Source: Microtetraspora glauca (lineage in GTDB: Bacteria > Actinomycetota > Actinomycetes > Streptosporangiales > Streptosporangiaceae). Taken from it: a DNA stretch of 64,000 nucleotides. Under the pieces are notes generated by a model that was given only the letters and a program-made list of their open reading frames with translations, was not told the origin of the DNA and searched no databases. Within the stretch, counting starts at the first letter, position 1; each line of letters starts with the position of its first letter. Below, one piece after another: positions 26,273 through 35,270 of the stretch. Position numbers and translations under genes: made by a program. Location: the NCBI GenBank assembly GCA_001570385.1, contig BBYL01000007.1:806001-870000 (forward strand), written 5' to 3'.

Positions 26273-27217
26273 ATGACAGATCTTCGCGACGTCCTGCGCG
26301 CCCGGACGCTCCTGGCCCCGCACCTGCCCGAGACGCCGATGTGGTCCTACCCCGTGTTGAACGCGGTCGCCGGCGTCGAGGTGCACGTCAAGCACGAGAA
26401 CGTCCAGCCGACCGGCGCGTTCAAGGTCCGCGGCGGCATCACGCTGCTGGCCCGGATGGAAGATCGATCGACGGGTGTGCTCACGTACTCCACCGGCAAC
26501 CACGCTCAGTCCGTGGCGTACGCCGCGCGGCTGTTCGGCGTCCCCTGTTCCATCGTGATGCCGGAGAACCCCAACCCGGCCAAGGTCGCGGCGGTGGAGG
26601 CCCTCGGCGCGACCGTCGAGATCGCCGGAGCGACCATGGTGGAGGCGGCGGGGCACGCGCGGGAGAGCGCCGCGCGGCAGGGAGCGCGGCTGATCAGCCC
26701 GGCGGACGAGCCGGACATCATCGCCGGGGTCGGCACGCTCTACCTGGAGATCCTCGCCGGACGGCCCGACCTCGACGCGATCTTCGTCCCGGTCGGATCG
26801 GGCACCGGCGCGGCGGCGGCCTGTGTGGTCGCGCGGGCCGTCGCACCCGGCTGCCGGGTGATCGCGGTCCAGTCGGCGCAGGCGCCCGCGGTGCACGACT
26901 CGTGGCGTCTCGGCGAGCCGGTCCAGCGGCCGGTGAAGACGAGGGTCGACGGGCTGGCCACGGGGTCGGCCTTCGCCCTGACCCAGGACATCATGCGCGC
27001 GGACCTTTCGGACTTCACGCTGGTCGGCGACGACGAGATCCACGCGGCGCAGCGCCTGCTGCTCACGCACGCCCACACCCTGTCCGAAGGGGCGGGGGCC
27101 GCCGCGCTGGCCGGGCTGCTCGCCCGCCGCGACGAGTTCGCCGGGCGGAAGGTCGCCGTCGTCTGCACCGGGGCCAACGCGGGCCCCGCCGAGCTCGCCT
27201 CCCTGCTGCCGAGCTAA
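26273..27217 (+). CDS. Serine/threonine dehydratase-like PLP enzyme
   Basis: 314-residue fold-type II PLP enzyme. The cofactor lysine lies in PTGAFKVRGG (about residue 48), the phosphate/substrate motif in STGNHAQSVAYAA, and a glycine-rich loop in PVGSGTGAAAA; the end SEGAGAAALAG is typical of threonine/serine ammonia-lyases. The likely reaction is deamination of a beta-hydroxy amino acid; racemase or hydroxyaspartate activity cannot be excluded. There is no ACT regulatory domain. ATG 26273 after GGAG is preferred over ATG 26243. It is probably controlled by the divergent LysR gene. The stop overlaps the convergent gene at 27214 by 4 bp. Confidence 0.8.
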   Translation: MTDLRDVLRARTLLAPHLPETPMWSYPVLNAVAGVEVHVKHENVQPTGAFKVRGGITLLARMEDRSTGVLTYSTGNHAQSVAYAARLFGVPCSIVMPENPNPAKVAAVEALGATVEIAGATMVEAAGHARESAARQGARLISPADEPDIIAGVGTLYLEILAGRPDLDAIFVPVGSGTGAAAACVVARAVAPGCRVIAVQSAQAPAVHDSWRLGEPVQRPVKTRVDGLATGSAFALTQDIMRADLSDFTLVGDDEIHAAQRLLLTHAHTLSEGAGAAALAGLLARRDEFAGRKVAVVCTGANAGPAELASLLPS

Positions 27218-27963
27218 CCGAGGTCGTCGCGGGTGGCCTCCTCGACCTCGCGGAGGCTCTGCCGGGTGAACTCCAGCTCGGAGGTCAGCTCGTCGAGCGC
27301 CGCCGTGCCGCCGTCCGCCGCCGAGGTCGCGGTCATCGCCGACACCTCGACCACCCGGGCGACCAGGCCCTCCAGGCTGATCGTCCCGGACTCCAGGCGG
27401 GCGATCACCCGGCCCCGGGCCGCCGTCAGCCGGTCGAACACCTCCTGCTGGGCGTTCAGCGCGGCGATCGACCGGTCGAGCTCACCCGCGACGTCCGGCC
27501 CGGCCGACCGGCGGGACGCGGTGAGCCGTGCCCGCTCCTTGTGCAGGAAGCCCGGGTCGAACCGGGTCAGCGCCGAGCCGGTGATCGACGCCTGACCGGC
27601 CAGCCGCCGGAGCGTCGCGACGGTGTCGTTCACCTGCGGGGTCATCGCGGCGATCCGGTCGAGCAGGATCTGGCCGCGCATCGAGGCGGTCAGGTCCGCG
27701 AAGGAGCGGGCCGCCCGCTCGGCCCGCTGCAGCCACCCGGCCTCCACGCTGCCCTTGGTGACCGGCGGCGGCTCCGGTTCGCTACGGCGCGTTCCGCCGG
27801 GGGTGGCCACCCAGGCGGAGGCGAACGACTTGGCCAGCCAGACCGCGACGCCGACCGCCCCGGCGGCGACGGGATTCACATTCACGGCCCAGGCCACGCC
27901 GCCCGCGGTGGCGCCGAGAAGGAGCCCCCAGGGGTCGCGGAGCTCGTCGGTGAATCGGGACAC
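27214..27963 (-). CDS. Membrane-anchored coiled-coil protein, partner of vWA protein
   Basis: 249-residue protein of unknown function. Two adjacent hydrophobic stretches (about 11-50) are followed by a long charged, helical region with heptad-like leucines (about 75-245) containing ELDRSIAALNAQQEVFDRL and LDELTSELEFTRQSL. GTG 27963 has AGGAG upstream. It begins 14 bp after the solute-binding/von Willebrand A protein and must be co-transcribed with it. The pair recurs in actinobacteria as I recall; no enzymatic motif is visible. Confidence 0.65.
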   Translation of the reverse strand: MSRFTDELRDPWGLLLGATAGGVAWAVNVNPVAAGAVGVAVWLAKSFASAWVATPGGTRRSEPEPPPVTKGSVEAGWLQRAERAARSFADLTASMRGQILLDRIAAMTPQVNDTVATLRRLAGQASITGSALTRFDPGFLHKERARLTASRRSAGPDVAGELDRSIAALNAQQEVFDRLTAARGRVIARLESGTISLEGLVARVVEVSAMTATSAADGGTAALDELTSELEFTRQSLREVEEATRDDLG

Positions 27964-27977
27964 GGAGGGCTCCTGGC

Positions 27978-29810
27978 TCAGAAGTTGGAGATCACGGCGG
28001 TGAAGACCTCGTCGATGCTCCCGGCCTTGCGGGAGTCGTAGGCCGCCGCGTCGGTGGTCTGGGAGATCGTCTTGAGCGTGTCGAGGTCGGCGTCCGCGCC
28101 GTAGGCGATCGTGAACACCCGGACCGTCTCCTGCCCCGACTCCTTGCGCAGGTCGGAGAGCAGCGTGTCCAGGGAGATCGAGTTGTTGTCCTCGTTCTTG
28201 CCGTCCGTCAGGAACACCACGGCGTTGATCGCGTCACGGCTCTTGTGCGCCAACACGTGTCGGTACGACGCGAGCGTGGTGTCGTACAGCCCGGTCCCGC
28301 CGTTCGGGATGAGGCCGTTCAACTTGCTCACCAGGGCCTTCCGGTTGTTCTTGCCCATGGGGACGAGTTCGAGGTGGTCCTTGTTGCCGTCCTGCTTGAG
28401 GGAGAACATCCACAGGCCGACCCGGTCGTTCGGGCCGAACTGGGGCAGCGCGTTGATCGCGGCCTCACGGGCGAGGTCGAGCTTGGACTTGCCGGTGCCG
28501 GCGACGTCCGCGCCCATCGAGCCCGAGGTGTCCATGACGACGAGCACGTTGGCCGGCTTGCGCAACTCGGCCCAGCTCTTGAGGGTCCTGTCGAGCACGT
28601 TCGGGATGGGGACGCTGAGCGTGGTGCCCGGCTCCTTCGGGTTCAGCCCGTTCGCCGTGGTGATCAGCTCGCCCGCCTTGCCCTCGGCGGAGCGGAATGC
28701 GTACGAGGCGAACTCCTTCTGCTGCTCCTCGTTGTGGAGATATTTCAGGAAATCGAGCGCGGCGGCGCGCTTGGCGTCGTCCGCCCAGGACAGCACGGCG
28801 TACGGGTTGTCCGAGAAGAGCGTGCCCTCCTTCGGATAGATCGCGACCAGCGGCACCTTGGGCTTGGCGTGCTTGCCGAGCGTCTTCGGGTCGCCGCTCG
28901 GGTTGCCCTGGTTGTAGTCCCAGACCGACTTCTCCTCGACGGTCACGGCCGAGATGTACGACATCGCCGCGCCCTGGTCGTCGGCGTGCTGCAGGTTGGC
29001 GAGGAAGGTCAGCGTGGTGTCGCCGTAGTGCACGATCGACCGTTCGACGCCCTGGACGAACGCCCGCGTCTTGGGGTCGGTGATGTTCTGCTCCGACAGG
29101 TCACCGGAGAGGCCGGTGGCCGCGAAGTACGCGCCGACCGTGGCGTTCAGCCCCGCCGTCGAGAAGTTGGGGTTGGTCTTGCCGAGCCGGAACTGCCCCC
29201 ACTCGGGGTGGCCGTACTTCGCCCAGCCCTTGGGGTCGTTGGCGAGTTCGAGGACGTCCGACCAGCCGAGTTTCTTGGACGGCCAGCCGAGCGCCTGCGC
29301 CATCGGCTTCGGCATGGCGATGACGAGGGGGGTCGTGGCGATCGACGGGGTGTCGGTGCCGACGACCTGGCCCTTGTCCGTCCCCTCGGTGCGCTGCCGC
29401 AGGAGTGTGATCCATCCGGTGCCCGCCGGGGACCAGACGTCCGGCTTCGGGCCGTCCAGCTTGGTGTTCCAACCGCGTGCCAGGGCCTGCATCGCGCCGC
29501 CCGACGGCTTGGAGGTGACCACCACGTCGACGCAGCGGCCGTCGACCTCGCGGCCGTTGTAGCCGTTCGCCATCTTCCTGAGCAGCTCGGCCTTCTCGCT
29601 GGACGCCGCGATCGTCAGCGTCGTGCCGTCGTCGTCGCAGGCCAGCTTCTGGGCCGTGCCGTCCCCGCCGGACGTGCCGCCTCCGCCACCCGGGCCGGTG
29701 CCCCCGCCGAAGAACAGCTTCAACCCGACGATCAGCGCGCCGGCGAGGATGATCGCGACGATGAACGGAGCGAAGCTGCGACGGCGCCTCTGTTGCTGGG
29801 GCTGGTACAC
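27978..29810 (-). CDS. Solute-binding domain fused to von Willebrand factor A domain
   Basis: 610-residue exported protein: basic N-terminus, one membrane anchor (about 13-33), a Gly-rich spacer, a periplasmic-binding-protein-like domain (about 55-390, with TLTIAASSEKAELLRKMA and PDVWSPAGTGW), then a vWA domain (about 420-610). The vWA metal-ion site is complete: DTSGSMG (about 425-431), the conserved Thr in GGTGLYDTT and the Asp in FLTDGKN. Such proteins probably bind a ligand outside the membrane and assemble with a partner through the vWA domain. GTG 29810 follows GGAGG. Function is unknown; the gene below it encodes a coiled-coil partner. Confidence 0.75.
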   Translation of the reverse strand: MYQPQQQRRRRSFAPFIVAIILAGALIVGLKLFFGGGTGPGGGGGTSGGDGTAQKLACDDDGTTLTIAASSEKAELLRKMANGYNGREVDGRCVDVVVTSKPSGGAMQALARGWNTKLDGPKPDVWSPAGTGWITLLRQRTEGTDKGQVVGTDTPSIATTPLVIAMPKPMAQALGWPSKKLGWSDVLELANDPKGWAKYGHPEWGQFRLGKTNPNFSTAGLNATVGAYFAATGLSGDLSEQNITDPKTRAFVQGVERSIVHYGDTTLTFLANLQHADDQGAAMSYISAVTVEEKSVWDYNQGNPSGDPKTLGKHAKPKVPLVAIYPKEGTLFSDNPYAVLSWADDAKRAAALDFLKYLHNEEQQKEFASYAFRSAEGKAGELITTANGLNPKEPGTTLSVPIPNVLDRTLKSWAELRKPANVLVVMDTSGSMGADVAGTGKSKLDLAREAAINALPQFGPNDRVGLWMFSLKQDGNKDHLELVPMGKNNRKALVSKLNGLIPNGGTGLYDTTLASYRHVLAHKSRDAINAVVFLTDGKNEDNNSISLDTLLSDLRKESGQETVRVFTIAYGADADLDTLKTISQTTDAAAYDSRKAGSIDEVFTAVISNF

Positions 29811-29916
29811 GCGTCCTCCGTGGGGGAAGGCGGGGCACGACCTCGAATCGCGCTGTTGAGATCGTATTTATCCTGACGAACGGCGAACCACGTTAGTTGC
29901 AGATCGTCTCGGAGGG

Positions 29917-30510
29917 CTAACCCGCTTCGACCGATTTGGTCACTCGGCCGTGGATCAGCTCGACGAGCGTGGCGTGGACCTCCTCCAGCGGACGGTCGGG
30001 CCGCAGCACCCGCCGCTCGATCGAGACCGTCAACGCCATGCCGAACAGCGCGGTGGCGGCGGTCCCGGTATCGAAGTCCTCGCGCAGCTCCCCGGCCTCA
30101 ACCGCGTCCGCGAGGATCCGCTCGTACACACCGAGCGCGCCCTCCCGGAGCCGGGTGACGGCGTCCTGCCAGGCCGTGCGCCACATCTCCCCGAACAGCA
30201 CCCGGGCGAACGGGCCGTACTCGTCGAAGAAGCGCAGCTGGGCCAGCACGACCGCGTCGAGCCGGGCCAGCGGGGTGGCATCGGAGGGAACCCCGGCCGC
30301 CTCGGCCAGCGACATGGTGAGCCGCTGGATGCCGTGGTCGAGCAGGGCGGAGAACAGCGCGTCCTTGCTGCCGAAGTTGTAGAACACCGTGCCCTTGGCG
30401 ACGCCCGCCCGCTCGGCGATCGCGTCGACCGTCGTCCCGGCGAACCCCTGCTCGGCGATCAGCTCGACCGCGGCGCGGAAGAGCCGGTTCCTGGTGTCCT
30501 CGCGGGTCAC
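29917..30510 (-). CDS. TetR-family regulator of the YhgE/ABC operon
   Basis: 197-residue TetR regulator with a clear N-terminal DNA-binding region (TVDAIAERAGVAKGTVFYNF at about 27-46) and a C-terminal ligand-binding domain. It is the third gene of an operon with the ATPase at 32874 and the YhgE/Pip protein at 30527, starting 16 bp after the latter. The palindrome at 33546-33559 upstream of the operon is a likely autoregulatory operator. GTG 30510. Confidence 0.85.
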   Translation of the reverse strand: MTREDTRNRLFRAAVELIAEQGFAGTTVDAIAERAGVAKGTVFYNFGSKDALFSALLDHGIQRLTMSLAEAAGVPSDATPLARLDAVVLAQLRFFDEYGPFARVLFGEMWRTAWQDAVTRLREGALGVYERILADAVEAGELREDFDTGTAATALFGMALTVSIERRVLRPDRPLEEVHATLVELIHGRVTKSVEAG

Positions 30511-30526
30511 GGCGTTTCCTGCCGGG

Positions 30527-32863
30527 TCACAGCGCCAGCTCCGGCTTGAGCCTGCGCATGGTCCAGGTACGGCCCCTGCGCACGGCGACCATGGTCAGCG
30601 CGAGGCCGGCGACGACGAAGATGGACAGCACGCCGCAAGCCTGCCACACGACGGCGGGATCGCCGCCGCTGATCAGCCGCCGCATCCCCGCGACCACCCA
30701 GCTCATCGGCAACCACGGAGAGATGGTCTGGAAGAACCCGGGCGACGTCTCGATCGGATAGGTGCCGGCGGCCGAGGTCAGCTGCAACATCAGCAGCGCG
30801 AGCACCAGCACGCGGGCCGGCGGCCCGGCGAGCGCGTTGACCGCCTGCACGATCGCGAGGAACGCCGCCACCGTGAGCAGCAGGAACGCGGCGACACCGG
30901 CCCAGTTCCGTGCCTCCAGGCCCAGGCCGAACCGCAGCACGCCGAGCAGCACCGCGACCTGCAACGTGCCCATCGCCACCCCGGGCAGCCACCCCGCCAG
31001 CGCCGTACGCCAGGCCGGGGCGGAGCCCGCGAGCAGGCGCGGGTTGAGCGGCCGCAGCACCATGTACGTCACCATCGCGCCCACCCACAGCGCGAGCGGC
31101 ACGAAGAACGGCGCGAAACCGGTGCCGTAGTTGGGCACCTCGTTGTCCACCTCGGTGTCGAGCCGGACCGGCTCGCTCATCATGTCCGTACGGCTGTCGC
31201 GCCCCGCGGCGTCGTAGGAGGGGATCCGCGCCGCACCGTCGCCCAGCTTGGCGGCCAGTTCGCCCGAGCCGTCGGCGAGCTCACCCAGCCCCGAATCGAG
31301 CTTTCCCGCGCCGCCGCGCAGCTCGCCGATGCCGTCGCCGAGCCTCCCCGCGCCGGACGCGAGCGTGCCGAGACCCGCGGTGAGCCGGTCGGCGCCGCTG
31401 TCGAGCGTACGCAGACCGGCGGACAGGGTCTTCGCGCCGTTCCCGAGCTCGCCGACCCCGCTCGCGAGCGAGGTGGCGCCCTTCAGCGCCTTTCCGGTGC
31501 CGTCGTGCAGGTCGGAGGCGCCCTTGGTGAGCCGCTTCAGCCCGCCGTCCAGCGTGTTGAAGTCGTCACGCGCCTTGTCCAGCCTGCTCCCCAGCGCGGG
31601 GGCGGCCTCGGCGAGCGCGCGGGCGTCGTCGGCGAGGGCGCGCGCCTTGCGGGCGAGGTCGTCCACCGCGCCGGACTGGGCCGCGACCCGGTCCTGCAGG
31701 CGGCCGGCCGTACCGGCCAGCTCGCCCGCGGAGCCGGACGCCCGGCTGACGAGGGAGCGCAGCTCGGGGTCGGCGTCGGGGTGGCCGTCCAGCCACCGCT
31801 CGACCGCACGCAGGTCGCGCTGTGCCTCCCCGGCCTGGCTCCGTACCGAGTCGGGCAGGTCGCCGAGGGCTTTCGCGATCGTGTCGGCGCCCTCGGCCAC
31901 GGCCAGCGCCGCCGACCGGATGGCCGGGCCGTTCTCGGTCAGGATCGGCACGTACGTGTCCGCCGCGCGGTTGATCGTGGGGGACAGCGCGTGCACGCTC
32001 TCGTACGCCTGCCGGTTGCCCTCGGCGAGCTTCGCGGCGCCCTTGTCGAGGCTGGACAGGCCCGCGCGCAGATCGGCGGCGCCCTTTCCCGCCGTGGCCA
32101 GGCCGCTCGTCAGCCGGGCCGAGCCCTTGTACGCGTCGCCGAGCCCACGGGCGAGCGTCCCCGACCCGTCCTGGAGCGTGGTCGCGCCGGTGGAGAGCTT
32201 GCGCACGGCGCTCTGCGCGCTGCCGAGGCCCTTGTTGAGCGTGGCCGCGCCTTCCCGCGCGGTCGCGGATCCGTCGTGGAGCCGGCCCGCGCCGTCGGCC
32301 GCCTCGGCGGTGGCGTCGTGCAGATCGGCGAAGGACAGGAAGACCTGGTCGAGGTAGCCCTTCACCGCGCTGCGGTCGGCCGCCGCCTTGACCTCGTCGA
32401 ACACCGCGTCGGAGATCGTCCGCATGATGTAGCTGCGGCCGGTGTCCACCCGTACGCCGAGCCAGGCGGGACGGGGCTCGCCGTCGCCGGAGGGCGAGGT
32501 GAGGTTGGCGCTGAAGTCGCGCGGGATCGTCAGCGACAGGTAGTAGGTGCCGTCCCGCATGCCCTGGTCGGCCTCGGCGGCGTCGGTCCTGTGCCAGGAG
32601 AAGACCTCGCGGTCCTGGAGTTCCTCGGCCAGGTCCCGGCCCGCGCTGACGGTCGTGCCGTCCACCGTCGCCGGCCGGTCCTCGACCACCAGGGCGACGG
32701 GGATGTTCTTCAGGTTGCCCTGCGGGTCCCAGAACGACCACAGGTAGAGACCGGCGTACAGCAGGGGCAGCATGACGACGCCCACCAGGGCGGCCCGGGT
32801 CAGCCGGGACCGGGTGAACCGCCGGAGCTCCAGGCGGCCGAGGTGCAGGGGAAGCGGCTTCAC
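30527..32863 (-). CDS. YhgE/Pip-type ABC-2-like membrane protein
   Basis: 778-residue protein with one N-terminal membrane segment (about 22-42), a very long extracytoplasmic region, and five to six C-terminal membrane segments (about 555-745). The outer region is built from many short pseudo-repeats of the LxxGAxxLxxG type (for example GAATLNKGL, GATTLQDGSGTLARGL, GAKTLSAGL), predicted helical. This is the YhgE/Pip layout, related to phage-infection proteins and to ABC exporter permeases of large lipids. GTG 32863 is chosen because the membrane anchor starts there; the frame runs further upstream inside the ATPase gene. Substrate unknown. Confidence 0.8.
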   Translation of the reverse strand: MKPLPLHLGRLELRRFTRSRLTRAALVGVVMLPLLYAGLYLWSFWDPQGNLKNIPVALVVEDRPATVDGTTVSAGRDLAEELQDREVFSWHRTDAAEADQGMRDGTYYLSLTIPRDFSANLTSPSGDGEPRPAWLGVRVDTGRSYIMRTISDAVFDEVKAAADRSAVKGYLDQVFLSFADLHDATAEAADGAGRLHDGSATAREGAATLNKGLGSAQSAVRKLSTGATTLQDGSGTLARGLGDAYKGSARLTSGLATAGKGAADLRAGLSSLDKGAAKLAEGNRQAYESVHALSPTINRAADTYVPILTENGPAIRSAALAVAEGADTIAKALGDLPDSVRSQAGEAQRDLRAVERWLDGHPDADPELRSLVSRASGSAGELAGTAGRLQDRVAAQSGAVDDLARKARALADDARALAEAAPALGSRLDKARDDFNTLDGGLKRLTKGASDLHDGTGKALKGATSLASGVGELGNGAKTLSAGLRTLDSGADRLTAGLGTLASGAGRLGDGIGELRGGAGKLDSGLGELADGSGELAAKLGDGAARIPSYDAAGRDSRTDMMSEPVRLDTEVDNEVPNYGTGFAPFFVPLALWVGAMVTYMVLRPLNPRLLAGSAPAWRTALAGWLPGVAMGTLQVAVLLGVLRFGLGLEARNWAGVAAFLLLTVAAFLAIVQAVNALAGPPARVLVLALLMLQLTSAAGTYPIETSPGFFQTISPWLPMSWVVAGMRRLISGGDPAVVWQACGVLSIFVVAGLALTMVAVRRGRTWTMRRLKPELAL

Positions 32864-32873
32864 GGGAGGTCCT

Positions 32874-33527
32874 TCACGGGAGTTCTGTGACGGCGTCGGC
32901 GTGGCGCCCGGCGAGGGCCGGGCCGGTGCAGGAGGCGACGACGGTGAGGCCGTCGTCGGACAGGTCGCGCAGGGTGCGCCAGAGTTCGTGCCCGCGCGCC
33001 TCGGGCAGGCCGAGATCGACGTCGTCGACCAGGAGCAGTCCCGGCCGGTCGAGGAGCGCGAGCGCGATCCCGAGGCGGACCGCCTGGTCGCGGGTGAGGC
33101 GCCGGGCGAGGGTGCGCTCGCCTTCGGGCAGGGCGGTGACGTCGAGCCCCGCCCGCGCGAGCGCGGCACCGGCGGTGCGCGCGTACCGCCTGCGCCACGG
33201 CAGCCCCCACGGGCCCAGCCGTTCGTGCAGGTGATCCCGTACGGACAGTGCGCCGTCGAGCTCGTTCACGCCGGAGGTGAGGCCGAGCGCGGCGGCCCGC
33301 TGGATGCGGCGGATCCCGCTCTGGCCGCCGACGGCGAGCGTGCCGGACGTGGGTCGCATCCGGCCGGCGAGGGTCAGCAGGAGGCTGGTCCGCCCGCTGC
33401 CCGCCGCCCCGGCGACGGCGGTGAGGCCGCCCGGCCCGGCGGTGAGGGAGACGCCCGAGTAGACGGGGCCGTGCTCGCCCTTCAGCGAGAGGTCCTTCGC
33501 CACGACCCGGACCCCTGTGAACGCCAC
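32874..33527 (-). CDS. Degenerate ABC ATPase paired with YhgE/Pip
   Basis: 217-residue ABC-type ATP-binding protein with altered catalytic motifs. Walker A reads GAAGSGRTS, with Arg in place of the invariant Lys; the signature is LTRDQ instead of LSGGQ; Walker B is LLLVDDVDL, with Asp where the catalytic Glu is expected. Together these suggest weak or no ATP hydrolysis, so it may act as a structural or regulatory subunit. It is the first gene of the operon with YhgE/Pip (10-bp gap) and TetR, under a TetR-type palindrome. Confidence 0.75.
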   Translation of the reverse strand: MAFTGVRVVAKDLSLKGEHGPVYSGVSLTAGPGGLTAVAGAAGSGRTSLLLTLAGRMRPTSGTLAVGGQSGIRRIQRAAALGLTSGVNELDGALSVRDHLHERLGPWGLPWRRRYARTAGAALARAGLDVTALPEGERTLARRLTRDQAVRLGIALALLDRPGLLLVDDVDLGLPEARGHELWRTLRDLSDDGLTVVASCTGPALAGRHADAVTELP

Positions 33528-33545
33528 GCCACGCCTCCTCTTTGA

Positions 33546-33559
33546 ACTGACCAGTCAGT
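33546..33559. promoter_or_regulatory. TetR-type operator (ACTGAC-CA-GTCAGT)
   Basis: Perfect 6-bp inverted arms with a 2-bp centre, 18 bp before the ATPase start. This is a typical TetR site and a likely target of the operon's own TetR protein. Confidence 0.6.
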
Positions 33560-33645
33560 ACAAATCTAGACCCATGCAAGGGTGAGGCGAAATGTGATTT
33601 CGGTGACTCCTGAGGTCAGGAGGGGTCACGCCCGGAAACGCGAAC

Positions 33646-33685
33646 GCCGGACGCGCGACCTCTCGGAAGAGGCCGCACGTCCGGC
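33646..33685 (-). terminator. Hairpin downstream of the M20 dipeptidase gene
   Basis: Outer stem GCCGGACG/CGTCCGGC with an inner CCTCT/AGAGG stem, 8 bp past the stop of the minus-strand dipeptidase. No T-run, as is common in GC-rich actinobacteria. Confidence 0.5.
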
Positions 33686-33692
33686 ACGCGGA

Positions 33693-35033
33693 TCAGGCGC
33701 CGTAGTTCGCGAGGAACAGAGCCTCGGCGGTGATGACCTTGCGCAACTCGTCGAGGTTCACCCGCTCGTTGGGGGCGTGGATCGACGAGTCGCCGTCCTC
33801 GGCGCCGTAGAGCAGGATCTCGGCCTCGGGGAACAACCCGGAGAGCTTCGCGACCAGCGGGATCGAGCCGCCCTGACCGACGTCGCGCGGCGCCCGGCCG
33901 AAGGCCCGCTCCATGGCGCGGTCGATCGCGGCCCGCGCCCGGCCGCCCGAACCGGCCATGAAGCCCGACCCGGTGACGACGTCGCCGAACGTCACCTGGG
34001 CGCCCCACGGCGCGACCTTCTGCAGGAAGCCCGTCACGTCGTCGAGCGCGGTCTTCGCGTCGCCCGCCGGAGGGATCCTGATCGTGACGCGGGCGCGGGC
34101 CACCGCCTGCACGGCGTTGATGGCGCCCGACACGGTCGGCACGTCGAGCCCGGTCACGGTGATCGCGTACGACGACCAGAGGCGGTCGGCCACTGACCCG
34201 GACCCGACGAGCGAGACGCCGTCGAGCACACCCGCGGTGGCCCGGAAGTCGTCATCCGTCTCCTCGGAGCCGCCCTCGAAGGTGCCCTGCGGCAGGCCCG
34301 GCACCCGTACGTCGCCGCGATCGTCGTGCAGGGCGGACAGCATCCGCATGAGGGCGCCGAGCGCGTCCGGGGCGGCGCCGCCGAACGCGCCGCTGTGCAG
34401 GGACTCGCGGAGCGTCCGCACCTCGACGGTGAAGGCGGCCATCCCGCGCAGCGTGGTCGTCAGGGCCGGCTCGCCCAGGCGCGGGTTGCCGCAGTCGGCG
34501 ACCACGATCGCGTCCGCGCGCACGAGGTCGGGGTTGGCCTCGACGAAGTCCTCCAGGCGTTCCCCGGCGTACTCCTCCTGGCCCTCGACGATGACCTTGA
34601 CGCCGACGGGGAACTCGCCGTCGAAGGCGCGCAGCGCCGCCACGTGCGCGATGACGCCGCTCTTGTCGTCGGCCGCGCCCCTGCCGTACATCGCGCCGTC
34701 GATCATCGTCGGCTCGAACGGAGATGTACGCCACTGGGCGGAGTCGCCGGGCGGCTGCACGTCATAGTGGGCGTACAGCAGCACGGTGGGAGCCCCCTCG
34801 GGGGCGGGCGCCTCCGCGAACACGGCCGGGAAGCTGCCCTCGACCGGGATCTGGCGCACGTTCGGCAGACCGGCGCCGCGCAGCAACTCCTCGGTCATCG
34901 CGGCGGCGGCGAGCACCGGCTCGTCGGGGTGGCCGGGGAATGCCACCGACGGGATGGCGACGAGGCGCCTGAGATCCTCCACCGCCTGTGGCATGCCGGC
35001 CTCGACGGCGCTCTCGATCTCTTCGGGTGTCAT
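33693..35033 (-). CDS. M20-family metallopeptidase (dipeptidase)
   Basis: 446-residue zinc peptidase of the M20 family. The metal and catalytic residues are visible in YAHYDVQPPGD (zinc His and catalytic Asp, about 87-97), GRGAADDKSG (bridging Asp, about 118-127) and VEGQEEYAG (catalytic Glu pair, about 149-157), with a final zinc-binding His in SSIHAPNERV. The insertion between them carries the lid/dimerisation domain. It probably hydrolyses dipeptides in the cytoplasm; carnosinase-like substrates are possible. ATG 35033 follows GGGGAAA. Confidence 0.88.
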   Translation of the reverse strand: MTPEEIESAVEAGMPQAVEDLRRLVAIPSVAFPGHPDEPVLAAAAMTEELLRGAGLPNVRQIPVEGSFPAVFAEAPAPEGAPTVLLYAHYDVQPPGDSAQWRTSPFEPTMIDGAMYGRGAADDKSGVIAHVAALRAFDGEFPVGVKVIVEGQEEYAGERLEDFVEANPDLVRADAIVVADCGNPRLGEPALTTTLRGMAAFTVEVRTLRESLHSGAFGGAAPDALGALMRMLSALHDDRGDVRVPGLPQGTFEGGSEETDDDFRATAGVLDGVSLVGSGSVADRLWSSYAITVTGLDVPTVSGAINAVQAVARARVTIRIPPAGDAKTALDDVTGFLQKVAPWGAQVTFGDVVTGSGFMAGSGGRARAAIDRAMERAFGRAPRDVGQGGSIPLVAKLSGLFPEAEILLYGAEDGDSSIHAPNERVNLDELRKVITAEALFLANYGA

Positions 35034-35270
35034 GCGTTTCCCCTCTCCGACCCCTTTGTCTGATGCGCCTCATTGGATCACACCGCTGACGTGCGCCAGC
35101 GGCCGGCGAAGCCAGGCTTGTCCAAGAATCGCCTAACGGATTTCGTTGTGGTTACATGTCGATATCACGGATTCCGAGGTTCATGCACATTGAAGCCACG
35201 CAATCGCTTGGCTTTTGCGACTTCGACGTGCAGACTGAAGCAAGCACCAGATCACCCTAGGAAGGTTGCG

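Noticed and set aside
30389..32890. 833-codon plus-strand frame opposite YhgE/Pip
   Set aside because: Low-complexity shadow; the minus strand has the membrane segments, repeats and operon context.
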